From NCBI GenBank assembly GCA_903813345.2, contig CAIIXF020000008.1:3545341-3605340 (forward strand): a stretch of DNA of 60,000 bases, written 5' to 3'. The stretch is from Owenia fusiformis (taxonomy: Eukaryota; Annelida; Polychaeta; Sabellida; Oweniidae). Under the pieces are notes generated by a model. That model saw nothing but the letters and a program-made list of their open reading frames with translations, did not search any database and was not told the DNA's origin. Positions 13,057-24,180 of this stretch are shown here, in pieces. Positions within the stretch are counted from its first letter, which is position 1. Each line of letters starts with the position of its first letter. Position numbers and translations under genes: made by a program.

Positions 13057-13990
13057 ACTGTTGCTCATAAATATGGAATATTTTATAGATATTAATTGTT
13101 TGGTATAACTCTTACAAATGATGATAATTTGTTGAAAAATGATTATTGCTTCCCGATTTCCTCTTCATATTTGCACATAAAACTGATTGTTATTAAAAGT
13201 AGCTCGTGGAGGTGGTTCTGTTTATATTTGAGGTGGTGTTCACCAAGGAGAGTCGTACCCCCTTAATGAGTCCGAACTGTAATGTCAGCGGTGAGAGATA
13301 CAGTGACCATTTAGACCTACATCTAGTACCACATACAAACAGAGTGTTTGGGCATAACTTTCAACTACAGCATGATGAAGCTCATGCGCATGATAGCTGC
13401 ATTATGCAGGATTTCCCCAGAGCAGGTAATGTGGAGCAGCTACCATAGGCACCAAAGTCACCTCATCAGGCTCCTGCAGAGCACCTGTGGGATGAGACTG
13501 ATAGCGCAATTCGTGACACAGATCCCCTATCTCAAAATTTAGCAGAGTTATATACTCCTCTGATTGAGTAGTGGGACCTTATTTCGCGTAGTCAGGTCAG
13601 ACATCTCATTGCAACAGACCCCAGCGGGATGGATGCTCTGATTGCAGCACTTGGAAGACAAACCGTATATTAGTGCTGTTATGGGATAGGGAACTTATTC
13701 ACCTTCATGATCTGATGTTTAGTTTGTTTGATCCGCTTTACATTAAAATTTGGATCGGGTGTTTTGAAAATGCAAATTTTTTTAGACTACCCCATTTTAA
13801 ACTACAGCAAATTTCTAAACTTAAATGTAAATATTTTTTCCCTTAAAAAATGTTGATTTGTAGATTAAATACGTGTTTATGATTTGCCTAGAAAATAAAT
13901 TGCTTAAACGACTCCAAATAAATGTTGTCTTCATCCAAAACTTGAATTCTGATCTGACAAATCTAATATTCCATATTTATGAGCAACAGT
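13057..13990 (+). mobile_element. Degenerate Tc1/mariner DNA transposon with 26-bp terminal inverted repeats
   Basis: The first 26 bp (13057-13082, beginning ACTGTTGCTCATAAATATGG) and the last 26 bp (13965-13990) are perfect inverse copies. TA lies just outside the left end (13055-13056), and at 13992-13993 on the right with one extra base between, as expected for a Tc1/mariner TA target duplication with one terminal base lost on the left. Total length is 934 bp, shorter than an intact element of about 1.3-1.6 kb. It encloses a broken transposase remnant in the same orientation. Confidence 0.9.
13206..13700 (+). pseudogene. Tc1/mariner transposase remnant (C-terminal half)
   Basis: Fragments in different frames line up with the DDE/D catalytic half of Tc1-like transposases. 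The first (13206-13448) has a block corresponding to the conserved RY..YL..HVVPH segment and then FQLQHDEAHAHD, where families normally read FQQDNARPH; the D survives. A shifted frame from about 13450 carries AEHLWDETDSAIRD, corresponding to the conserved IEHLWDEL segment, followed by an in-frame stop and a tail ending near GRQTVY. The N-terminal DNA-binding half is missing. Frameshifts and stops make it non-functional. Confidence 0.82.
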
Positions 13991-14765
13991 GTAGTTATTA
14001 CATTGAGTGCAGACTTGATTTAAAATTATAATTATACCTCACTCTAGATGCAATATTGGAAAATGAAAGTGGACCTTTTTCTTATCAAAATACTCTCTGT
14101 TTGAAACAGGTTTATGAAATTGCAAATTAAAGAAGTCAAATCAAACATACAACAAATAATTCAATGCAATAGTATATATTATTTTCTATCACTGCTTTAG
14201 ATCAACATTTTTGTACAGCCATCAAAAATATAAATCTGCCATATACTTCGCTATTTACAAATATTAGTACGTTTTTTATTATAAACATTCCAAATCTCTT
14301 GATATATAAACAATGACTTGAATACAGATTTACTGTCTAAACAGTATGATCAAATCCTGGTCTATTCTGGCGTTATATAATATTATATTGCAATTTGTAC
14401 ATATTTATTTAAAAACAGTTAAACCCATAAATGTGCCTCTAAAATATAAACTGCTGAATGTTTGGGCACTTTAAATCAGTGTCTCAGCTGAAAGTCTTTC
14501 AAGACAGGTTTTACTGTACATCATTGTAAAGAATAGAACATTTATGCAATTTTTTGTTGCCAGAAATAAAACATGTATCACTCTGATATCCATTGAGTAT
14601 GGATTTTTTCAAAAATATTCTGTTACTATTTCACATTGAAACATCTTAAAAAGTAATATTTTTCAATCCTCTCTTTGCTTTGTACTGCACATTCGCTGTA
14701 TTTCATTGTTTGTTCATTCCAAGTTTCAGATTCGAAATTGTTTTAGTTCAGTTTGTTAAAGTCAA
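13991..14765 (-). other. AT-rich sequence, probably the 3' UTR of DRC5
   Basis: It follows the DRC5 stop codon (14766) on the minus strand. No ORF. A TTTATT on the plus strand near 14275 reads AATAAA on the minus strand and could serve as a poly(A) signal. The UTR extent is inferred. Confidence 0.4.
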
Positions 14766-14939
14766 TTATCTTTTAGCGTTCTTCTGGTTTAGTAACATTT
14801 CACGCTCCGTCTCCTGATTCCTATTTAGGATTTGATTGATGCAGTATTCCGATTCTTGTCCACATTCTGTCAGCCTGAGGTCCATTTTCGTGATTGTGGA
14901 ATTCTCCTCCATTCCCTCTTGAAGTTGTTTACCTCCATC
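14766..14939 (-). CDS. TCTE1: DRC5/TCTE1, terminal coding exon (exon 3)
   Basis: On the minus strand this exon follows a clean acceptor (TTTATCCATTTCAG; AG complement at 14940-14941) and reads in phase 0 DGGKQLQEGMEENSTI, then MDLRLTECGQESEYCI, ending at TAA after 57 codons. This is the C-terminal block of the TCTE1 family (family pattern DGGKQLLEGM...FDLRL...ESEY.I...L..NR). It completes the last leucine-rich repeat that exon 2 (30342) leaves open, and the phase matches. The exon is separated from exon 2 by a 15.4-kb intron containing a LINE fragment, a MITE and a complete LTR retrotransposon, so it is easily missed by gene finders. Confidence 0.93.
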   Translation of the reverse strand, partial: DGGKQLQEGMEENSTITKMDLRLTECGQESEYCINQILNRNQETEREMLLNQKNAKR

Positions 14940-17020
14940 CTGAAATGGATAAAATACAGTATATTAACTGTTTTAAACTATGCATTTGATATAAACTAGA
15001 TAATATTATACATGTATAGCTGTGACAATTATGCGCATACTGTATGTCTTGCACATTTTTTATTATCATTTATTCTAACACTAATAATTCTAATATATTG
15101 TATTAGATTTCCTAATACAATGTATTTTAGATTATAAATATATTTTTTTGATAAATACATATGAACGACTGGCATGCCATTTATGGGCATCTATTGCTCT
15201 AACTATACAATGTACAATTTAACAGATAAATAGTAAATATATTAAAAATGAAATAAAACTGTTCTTGAAAAAATCTGATCTAAAATGGAGAACTACATTA
15301 TTTTGTACTTTAAAAGTTGAGTATTATTTTAGTCAAATGAAGTTGAGTAATATCTCAGTCAAATGATACATGGGTGTCTTTTTATTTCAATTTTGTCATG
15401 AATAATCAATTTGTTGTTTTTCAAGTAAAAATGGATTAAACACAAATCAGAATTAGCACAATGAAAATATAATTACATGTTACAATGTTAGTCTACAGTT
15501 TTCAATGGCCAGTAATTAATAACTAGTAGACTATGGTATCCTCGATTATTTGAAGATACATTGAACTGGTCAAGTTAATATGCAAAAATCAATTTTGGCT
15601 AAGTTTATTTTTGATTGATATGCAGTTGATTACTGTCAGGCTGCAACTGTTGATTTGCATACATACTATTGATTAATCCAATTTTATTTTGACTTTTAAT
15701 ACATCGCTCTATCCTAGCCGCTTTTAGTGACTTATGCCTAGCGTCTGTTGCAATAAATGTTTTCAGTGCTTAGAATTCTATGCAGTGACCTGAGGGCAGA
15801 TTTTGGATCAATTTATTAAAAGGCTTTTAGTCAGGCCTGTAGTGGATGTTGTGGGTAATGAACCATTTGAATGGAACAGGAAAATACATCTAATTTAAGA
15901 GCTTAATCCTTAATATCTGAGGTTGTTCTACAGGAATGGAAAGATAATTTTGCTGAAAACATCAAAAACTGATTTATTTTCATTTGGAGAAAGCCAATGT
16001 GTTTTTGAATGTGACAACTTTCTAATGTGTTTACATTAGATGTTTCAGAAGAAAAGAAGAAAGGAACTAAGAAAATAAATGTTTTCGCAAAATGGCTGCC
16101 CAATATGAGAAATTGTTTGTATAAACAAGTCTCTGTCTTCAAGTATACCCTCCATTAGCCCTTGACTAATTTTAGAAGATCAAAATATTATATTACTTAA
16201 CTAGGTACAATTGTTTCTTGCTTTTTTATGTAAATGAGTTAACTATTTCATTTAAAGTAGAAAACAAATAGGATACATGTATTACAATGAAATGTGAAAG
16301 TAAATCACAAATACAAATTTTTCATTTTCCATTAATGCTTTTTTTACAAAATTAACTCATATTGAGAAATCTTGAAATACTACAATGATTCAAAAATCGT
16401 GTAAAAATGTTGCCACTTTCTACTGTAGTATTAAACGACATTTGCAAAGAAAGAAACACCAATATTTCCTACTGATACTCATCATCTTTCAGCGTAATTT
16501 ACTTGTCAAAGTCAGATAGTGAAACAACCATATTTATCATTCTAAACCACAAATGTACCTGTGGCTCAAAGATTAATATGCCAAGAACATTGAATTTAAT
16601 TACCCTGCCACATTTTTCCAACACGCTTCATCTCAGGTCTAAAAATGACAACTCCTTTGGGCTTTGAGGTCTCTGAATTACAAGTTGTTAACCCCAGTGG
16701 GCATTTATCCAAACTGAGCCTCACAGACTTTTACATTGATGGATTGGCATTGCTATATTAAGCATGTATTTCTCAGGAACTTTTAATAGTGCAAGAAAAT
16801 TATTAAAAAGCAATGTACTTTAAATCGGAAAATATTATTCATATTTCAGAAAACTGAGAAATACAAATTATTAGAAAACAGAAAATCGAAAATACCATGT
16901 GTGTGATGATCACCTACAATCACATGTCCATGTTTTATATTATATACTCTCATAGATTGGTAAGATTTTGACAATGGATGAGTGACTACTAGATAAGCAC
17001 GGGATATATTTCACAAATTT
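14940..17020. other. DRC5 intron 2, AT-rich, nothing recognised
   Basis: No ORF with domain resemblance and no clear repeat. This is the 3'-proximal part of the last DRC5 intron (14940-30341). Confidence 0.55.
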
Positions 17021-17021
17021 T

Positions 17022-18140
17022 TTTTTATCATCTTTCATATTTATTGTAAGCACAAGTCATTTAGATACAATTACAAGGGGCAAAGCGCTGTAAGCATTAG
17101 ATGTCCCCTTATATAAATAAACAATAAAGTACAATATTCATCTTAACCTCGATGTCACCAGTAAATGGTAGAATGCCTTGCAATGAAACAAAAGATAGGA
17201 GGGCTGCTGATATCCTTGGGGGGGGGGGGGGTAGAATGTTGAAAAATGGAAACAGGTCATAGGCAGGAAAATATTTAGATTCTGGTTGTGTTTTCAATGA
17301 GATAATTCGCAACCAGTGAAAATAGATTATCCATTTCTAATTGGGTTAATGATGGATCCCCAAAAAGAAAAAGTGAATTTTGTCTTGCTGAGTTCTGAAA
17401 TGAGTTAATAAGTCCCCATATATCCCTAAAGTATCTGTGATTAATTTATTTCTTTGTTGTTCTTTCAGAGGGCATTTGAAAAAGAAGTGGGGAAAAGTTT
17501 CAGGGGAACCACATAAACAATTTGATGACTCAACTGAGCTCCAATTGTGGGCTTTGAGCTGAGCTTTTAAAATTAAATCTACCCTGGCTCTATTCAGATA
17601 AAGTTCTTGTTGACGAGTTAATTTTAAACAAATAGTTGAAACAACACCAGGGAACAAATTTAATTTAAGTGTTCTTTTAAAAGATGCAATAGTTGGCAAG
17701 AGCTTTTGTTCCAAGGGAACAGATCCTGGATCATTCCATAGGTTCATCATTTTGTATATTGGAGACTTATGTGGATAGTGAATAGGGATAGTGAAATCTC
17801 GAGATTTCCTTAACAATCTTGCTTGAGGGTTTATGAATGGCCTAAATATATCTGAGATATAAATAGGTGTTAAATCGTTCACGGCTTTGTACATAATATT
17901 GTTTTAAAGTGGAGGATCCTCCTCTCAGTTAAGGTGGACCAGTTCAAAATGTTAAGTACTTTGGAAGTGCTGGAGCCTGGGAGAGCACCAGAGACTATTA
18001 GACCAGCTTGGTACTGGAGACTGTCAAGTCTGTTAAGGTCACAAATAGGAGCACAGTCATAAAGGATATCACAATAATCAAATAAGGACTGAATATAAGC
18101 TGTATAGAGAATATTTAATTGTTTTGATTTTAGTCTACCC
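17022..18140 (-). pseudogene. 5'-truncated non-LTR retrotransposon (LINE) fragment, RT C-terminal region
   Basis: The minus strand from about 18140 encodes the segment between the reverse transcriptase domain and the C-terminus of a CR1/Jockey-like ORF2: NILYTAYIQSLFDYCDI, LQYQAGLIVSGALP, then NWSTLTERRILHFKTI. After a one-base frameshift near 17893 it continues for 182 codons (17346-17894) starting MYKAVNDLTPIYISDIF and containing CLCGSPETFPHFFFKCPL, the zinc-knuckle-like CxC...HFFFxC feature typical of these ORFs. The stop is at 17346. About 320 bp of 3' UTR follow and appear to end in a poly-A run (plus-strand T run near 17022-17030). The catalytic RT and endonuclease parts are absent. The same orientation as the host gene and the 5' truncation are usual for LINE insertions. 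Confidence 0.85.
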
Positions 18141-18242
18141 TTAAGTGCAAATGAAATCTATACTGTAGTCCTCTCCCAATAAACCTGATTTCATCCATCT
18201 ACAACTGCTCACAAAAGAACATCCCAAAGTGAAATTAACATA

Positions 18243-18422
18243 ATAAAACCTGTCTAAGTGGAACATCTTTGGGGCCTCTAAAACTAAAAAGTGTTCCACT
18301 TGGGAGATGTTCCGCAAATAAAGGTTCATTGATCATTAAGACAGTTAGTCTAGGAACGCCAAAAAGTGTTCTACTAACAGGTGTTTTACTTGTAGAAGTG
18401 TTCCACTTAACAGGTTTCACTG
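18243..18422. mobile_element. pogo/Tigger-like MITE
   Basis: The left end reads AAAACCTGTCTAAGTGGAAC and the right end is its imperfect inverse, closing in CAGTGAAACCTGTTAAGTGG on the complement. Two internal copies of AAAGTGTTC(C)AC/TACT are present. The CAGTRAAACC terminus is typical of pogo/Tigger transposons. The left terminal CAG is eroded. About 180 bp, no coding capacity. Confidence 0.7.
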
Positions 18423-18940
18423 TTATGTACATGTCATTTAGATTAGATTATAAATCAGAATGAATGCAAGTGACAGTAACCCCCATACTACAACATCTGC
18501 AGGAATATGTGGAAGATATACATGTATTACTATATCAAGTCTAACAGCGACTAGGCACATATTATCAAGCACATCTAATCAGGAATCTTACTTCACGTCA
18601 ATAAAGTAATTGACCAATAAAGGAAATTGTGTTCTAAGCTAAAGTATTTTATCATATTATTTATATGGTCAGAGTAACTGGAGAGGGTATTGAGTACAGT
18701 GCTGAATGAGCAAAACTGCCATCTTTCTATCCCTTCTCCCATTACCAAAGTCTTTGTTTCTGAGTTTCGATACGTGTTACAGGGTACCCTCCCCCAATAA
18801 CCAATAATGAAGGACCCACGGTCCTGTGCTCATACAGTTTGGAACCTTCAGAGGAATTTATATCCTGACTTTCAAACAAAAATATTGATTTGATTTGTAG
18901 TCTCAAACTTTGAGAAACTTAGATAGCATAGTTGTGTGAC

Positions 18941-18944
18941 CTAG
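18941..18944. repeat. Target-site duplication CTAG (left)
   Basis: CTAG immediately precedes the TG of the left LTR and recurs at 29117-29120 immediately after the CA of the right LTR, marking the integration event. Confidence 0.8.
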
Positions 18945-21900
18945 TGTAACGGCTAGCCTAATTTGGGTAGTGTGGGTGTTTTTGTTTTAGACTAGGTCAC
19001 TTTGGGGATACGTTGTACACATTAAATGCACGTGTGAAAATAAAGAGACACAATAGTTAATGAAAGCTTAACAACATATATTCTGGCTTCATCCGCCTCA
19101 AAATAATACAACACAAATCGATAATAAGTTTCAGTTTCAGAGGTGCTAATTATAAGTCCTTCATGTAATAATACTTGTATATTTATATATATATATAAAA
19201 GTGTTCATCACTAATGTAGTTTTTCATCAGATGAGCGATGCATATTCTGAGTCCTTCAAGGTGATGAATATTCTAAGTCCACCAAGTTGACGATATAATA
19301 AGTTCATCAAATGAGCTGTGAATATTCTAAGTCTATCAGACTGAAGATGTATGGAATCTGCTAAGTACTTCAGATTATCGATGAATATTCTAAGTCCACC
19401 AAGTTGAAGATATAATCTAAGTTCATCAAATGAGCTGTGAATATTCTAAGTCTATCAGACTGAAGATGTATGGAATCTGCTAAGTACTTCAGATTATCGA
19501 TGAATATTCTAAGTCCACCAAGTTGAAGATATAATCTAAGTTCATCAAATGAGCTGTGAATATTCTAAGTCTATCAGACTGAAGATGTATGGAATCTGCT
19601 AAGTACTTCAGATTATCGATGAATATTCTAAGTCCACCAAGTTGAAGATATAATCTAAGTTCATCAAATGAGCTGTGAATATTCTAAGTCTATCAGACTG
19701 AACATGTATGGAATCTGCTAAGTACTTCAGATTATCGGTGAATATTCTAAGTCCACCAAGTTGACGATATAAACTAAGTTCACCAAATGGGCTGTGAATA
19801 TTCTAAGTCTATCAGAGTGAAGATGTATGGAATCTGCTAAGTTCTTCAGATTATCGATAAATATTCTAAGTCCATCAAGTTGACGATATAATCTAAGTTC
19901 ATCAATGAGCTGTGAATATTCTAAGTCTATCAGACTGAAGATGTATGGAATCTGCTAAGTTCTTCAGATTAACGATGAATATTCTAAGTCCACCAAGTTG
20001 ACGATATAAACTTAGTTCACCAAATGGGCTGTGAATATTTCAAGTCTATCAAACTTCAGGCAACTTTGGTGAATATTGGCTAAGTCCCTCAATATATGAG
20101 TAAATGTTCCTTAAGTTCCTCTGGGCATCAAACTCCAGGCCACTAGGGTGAATATTGGCTAAGTCCCTCAATATATGCGTGAATGTTCCTAAGTTCCTCT
20201 GGGCATCAAACTCCAGGCAACTATGGTGAATATTTGCTAAGTCCCTCAATATATACGTGAATATTCCTCAAGTTTCTCTGGGCATCAAACTCCAGGTAGC
20301 TTTGGGGAATATTGGCTAAGTCCCTCAATATATACGTGAATATTCCTAAGTTCCTCTGGGCATCAAACTCCAGGCAACTATGGTGAATATTGGCTAAGTC
20401 CCTCAATATATACGTGAATATTCCTAAGTTCCTCTGGGCATATTGGCTAAGTCCCTCAATATATACGTGAATATTCCTAAGTTCCTCTGGGCATCAAACT
20501 TCAGACAACTTTGGGGAATATTGGCTAAGTCCCTCAAGGTAATATCTTTTAAGTGTATCGACCGAAGAATTCTCTAAGTCCATCAAATTGTATGCAGAAT
20601 TCATCTAAGTCCCTCAAGGTAATAAAATTCTCTAAGTCCATCAAATGGTATGCAGAATTTGTCTAAGTCCACCAGGCATCAATCTCTTGAGGCGCGTGGA
20701 GGTTCCTTCTCATCAAAAGTTGTGTACGTGCCTCCCAGTATATGTAGAATCTGCCTAAGATCCTCTAAGTATATCCTCAAAGTCCCTCAACGGGTATGTC
20801 GAATCTGCCTAAGATCCTCTAAGTATATCCTCAAAGTCCCTCAACGGGTATGTCAAATCTGCCTAAGATCCTCTAAGTATATCCTCAAAGTCCCTCAACA
20901 GTTATGTCGAATCTGCCTAAGATCCTCTAAGTATATCCTCAAAGTCCCTCAACGGGTATGTCGAATCTGCCTAAGATCCTCTAAGTATACCAGGGTAAAA
21001 TCCTCTAAGTCCCTCAACGGGTATGTCGAATCTGCCTAAGATCCTCTAAGTATATCCTCAAAGTCCCTCAACGGGTATGTCGAATCTGCCTAAGATCCTC
21101 TAAGTATACCAGGGTAAAATCCTCTAAGTCCCTCAACTAGTATGTCGAATCTGCCTAAGATCCTCTAAGTATACCAGGATAAAATCATCTAAGTCCCTCA
21201 ATATGTGGGATGAAAATCTTCTAAGTCCATCAATATATGTGTAGAATTAGCCTAAGTCCATCAAGCGTCAATCCCTGGAGGCACACAGGTCTGTCCTCTC
21301 TCAGTTCCAGCTAGAAAGTGCCTCTCAGTATATGTAGAATACCTCAACAGGTATATGTCGAATCTGCCTAAGATCCTCTAAGTATACCAGGGTAAAATCC
21401 TCTAAGTCCCTCAATATGTGAGATGAAATCTTCTAAGTCCATCAGATATATGCTTAGAATTAGCCTAAGTCCATCAAGCGTCAATCCCTGGAGGCACGCG
21501 GGTCTGTCCTCTCTCAGTTCCAACTAGAAAAGTGCCTCTCAGTATATGTAGAATACCTCAACAGGTATATGTCGAATCTGCCTAAGATCCTCTAAGTATA
21601 CCAGGGTAAAATCCTCTAAGTCCCTCAATATGTGAGATGAAATCTTCTAAGTCCATCAGATATATGCTTAGAATTAGCCTAAGTCCATCAAGCGTCAATC
21701 CCTGGAGGCACGCGGGTCTGTCCTCTCTCAGTTCCAACTAGAAAAGTGCCTAAGTCCATCAAGCGTCAATCCCTGGAGGCACGCGGGTCTGTCCTCTCTC
21801 AGTTCCAACTAGAAAAGTGCCTCTCAGTATATGTAGAATACCTCAACAGGTATATGTCGAATCTGCCTAAGATCCTCTAAGTATACCAGGGTAAAATCCT

Positions 21901-22623
21901 CTAAGTCCCTCAATATGTGAGATGAAATCTTCTAAGTCCATCAGATATATGCTTAGAATTAGCCTAAGTCCATCAAGCGTCAATCCCTGGAGGCACGCGG
22001 GTCTGTCCTCTCTCAGTTCCAACTAGAAAAGTGCCTGCTGAGTCACCTGGTCGTCTCTATTTATACCCCAGACATGTATGTAACATGTACTAGGTTTTGC
22101 ACACGAACCTAACAAGTGATTAATGGGCTGATGCAATACCTAGGCCCCTGGACAGGACAAGACTGGTGTACAATTACTATGACGCAATCAGGATATGAAT
22201 AGTGCAAAATAACTGGCTTCATTTAGAACTCACAATCTGTGCTATCTAATGTACCATTAATGCATGTTTGGTATATAATTAACTAGATAAATGTATAAAC
22301 TAAATAAATATAACAAACCAATCTTCATTGGTTTTAATCATGCCGAAATTGACCGAAAAAACTAATAATTGAATGTAGGTCAAGATAGCTCTTCAAAAGT
22401 AAGATGAGAAAAATGTAAACAAATGAAAGCAAAATGAAATCTCACAAAATCGAACAGTTTACATGATTCTGCCTACTCCTTTAGTGTCACATACATTCAT
22501 GTAAGTATACTACTTGTCAAACAAACTGTAAAACACTTTCCAAATGTGTTAACTGTAAGAAAACTGATAAAATGGCACAGGACTACAAAGAGCAGAAAAT
22601 TTGAAAAGTAAAAATTTGTTACA
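18945..22623 (-). repeat. Left LTR (3' LTR in element sense), 3679 bp
   Basis: Starts TGTAACGGCTAGCC and ends TTTGTTACA. It is about 237 bp longer than the right LTR because a roughly 119-bp tandem unit (between about 19380 and 19740) has two extra copies. The rest is near-identical, with about eight single-base differences seen by eye. The interior is nested arrays: 119-bp units at about 19240-20040, 78-bp units at about 20040-20540, 54-bp units at about 20740-21180 and larger composite units of about 240 bp at about 21180-22030. Almost all units contain CTAAGTCC followed by a TCAA-type tail. ORFs inside it are translations of the repeats. Confidence 0.93.
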
Positions 22624-22964
22624 CTCCTCCCATCCAATGATTTTGGTGTTAACAACACCAAGCTTAAGTACACAAAAGATAACAAATTTTTCCTAACTAG
22701 CTATAATACAAACTAACAAAATGTGTTCAACCCCGGGGTTTACTAGCTGCTTATGTAACGTACAATTAAAGTTGTCTAACTCTGGTTTATCTCAAACCTT
22801 AACACACATTTTACTATCTAATTACATGAATTTCTACTAGGCACATAAATAACTTCTCACTAGTTACAACCCTAGCTAAATGACATGACTAATACATATT
22901 ACAAAATTCATACTCATGCTAAATGTCTTTGATGCAAGTAAATTATTCAAGCTCTGCTCTCAGG
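22624..22964 (-). other. Internal 3' non-coding region with polypurine tract
   Basis: On the minus strand this ends GGATGGGAGGAG (22635-22624) directly against the TG of the 3' LTR, a standard polypurine tract for plus-strand priming. The remaining 330 bp show no RT or integrase motifs. Confidence 0.8.
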
Positions 22965-23410
22965 TTAGTGCTTCATGGTTGACGGATAATGATTTCTCCA
23001 GTCACTATCTCTATCACTTCTCTGTCGAGTCCTGAAATAACTTCCCCTATACATTCTTGTTCGTGGAACTTTAACGGGAGAATTTCTAGTTAAGCACACA
23101 ATACTTGAGGGGTTATAGTTGTAACCTTCTCTGCCCTCAGCATCTTTGCTCGATGTCTTGCCCCTCTCTGGTCTCATAGTCATTGTACCCCGACCATAGT
23201 CTAATATGGCACTGGAAGCAGCCAAGTAATCAGTACCCAAAATTCCATCAAACTGAATGTCTGCCACCACTACAGTTAAAGTTTCTTCATGATTATCAAT
23301 ACTGACACCTGTTTGTACAACGCCTTTTACTCCCAAAGGTTCTCCACCAGCTTGTACAATGATCTTCTTTTGGTGGCTCCATCTTGGGTCTTCTGTGTTC
23401 AGGGATCTTT
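22965..23410 (-). pseudogene. Retrotransposon aspartic protease, second half (frame-broken)
   Basis: After the break near 23368 the third frame continues the retropepsin: KKIIVQAGGEPLGVKGVV, then VVADIQFDGILGTDYLAA, where ILGTDYL is the family's second conserved block (I-L-G-x-D-x-L) of the retropepsin fold. About 90 further residues without recognisable domain follow, ending MKH at 22965. In related Gypsy elements the reverse transcriptase would follow here. Instead only 340 bp of non-coding sequence separate the stop from the polypurine tract, so the loss of the polymerase and integrase genes is complete and not just a frameshift. Confidence 0.87.
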
Positions 23411-24180
23411 CGGTAAACCTCTGAACTAAGGATAGTGCTAACTGCCCCAGAGTCCACCAAAAATGCAACATCTGTGTCACATACTCTCCCATGGGCAACT
23501 ATCTTCTGAGTCTCTTTGAAGGACTTTACATTTTTCCCCTGTAACGATTGGAATCTCACTGTTGCTACTTGGCTAGATTTCTCTGGGGTTTCTTTAGTCT
23601 GCTCTTCTGCACGTTTTCTTGAGTAACAATCTGCTATTTTGTGACCAATCTTATTACAATAAAAACACTTAAATTTTCTAACAGGTTGACCAGTCATCTC
23701 AGGTTCAGTCTTATTCGGTTTGGCCAGTAATTCAATCATTCTTTCTAAGTTTTGACTACACTCTGCTTTTATACTTTTCTGTGTGTCCAATTTTATGCCC
23801 TCCACTAACTTGAAAAGTTTTTGCAGTTCATCATCTTTATCTTCGAGGGCGTTTACTTGGCTATACTTAGGTTTTTGGCCCTTCCTTATCCTCTCAGATT
23901 CGATATATGATTCCTCTTTAAGGGCTACTTCAATGGCTTTGTCTAGCGTACTGCAATCCTTTGTACGTATAGCCCGTCTTATCTCCTCCTCAAGTATAGC
24001 CTGCTCGAAGCTGCGTCTAGCCAGACGGTCTTGTGCAGTTCGGCTCATTTCAGGGTATGCCAAGGACGTAAGTCTCCTTATATCTTGGCCTAAACTTTGC
24101 AAGGTTTCCTTGGGTTTACGAATTCGACCTACCAGCTCAGCCTCGTAAACTTCGGCCTTGCCCCCAGGACCAAAGCATTT
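23296..24180 (-). pseudogene. Retrotransposon Gag C-terminus, CCHC zinc knuckle and start of protease
   Basis: The second frame carries the rest of the capsid (about 24180-23830), a nucleocapsid CCHC knuckle CFYCNKIGHKIADC encoded near 23680-23635, and then the first half of a retropepsin with FLVDSGAVSTILSSEVY (encoded near 23460-23410). DSGA is the catalytic aspartate motif (D-S/T-G). Gag and protease are fused in one frame with no stop between them. The frame then departs from the protease sequence at a second A run (about 23365-23372) and stops at 23296. No conventional Met start belongs to this piece; it is a continuation of gag. Confidence 0.87.

Noticed and set aside
20049-20406. Minus-strand ORFs with RDLANIH.S.LEFDAQRNL repeats (also 26543-26743)
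   Set aside because: On the element's sense strand, but the 78-bp units have 1-bp indels that break the frame between copies, so no coding constraint is visible.
20650-21039. 129-residue repetitive ORF (twin at 27143-27532) reading ICLRSSKYILKVPQ units
   Set aside because: Translation of the 54-bp LTR repeat (a multiple of three) on the strand opposite to the element's sense; explained by the array and not by coding.
23783-24148. Plus-strand ORFs opposite gag (also 24574-24840, 25357-25686)
   Set aside because: Shadows of the gag-pro coding strand; the domains are all on the minus strand.
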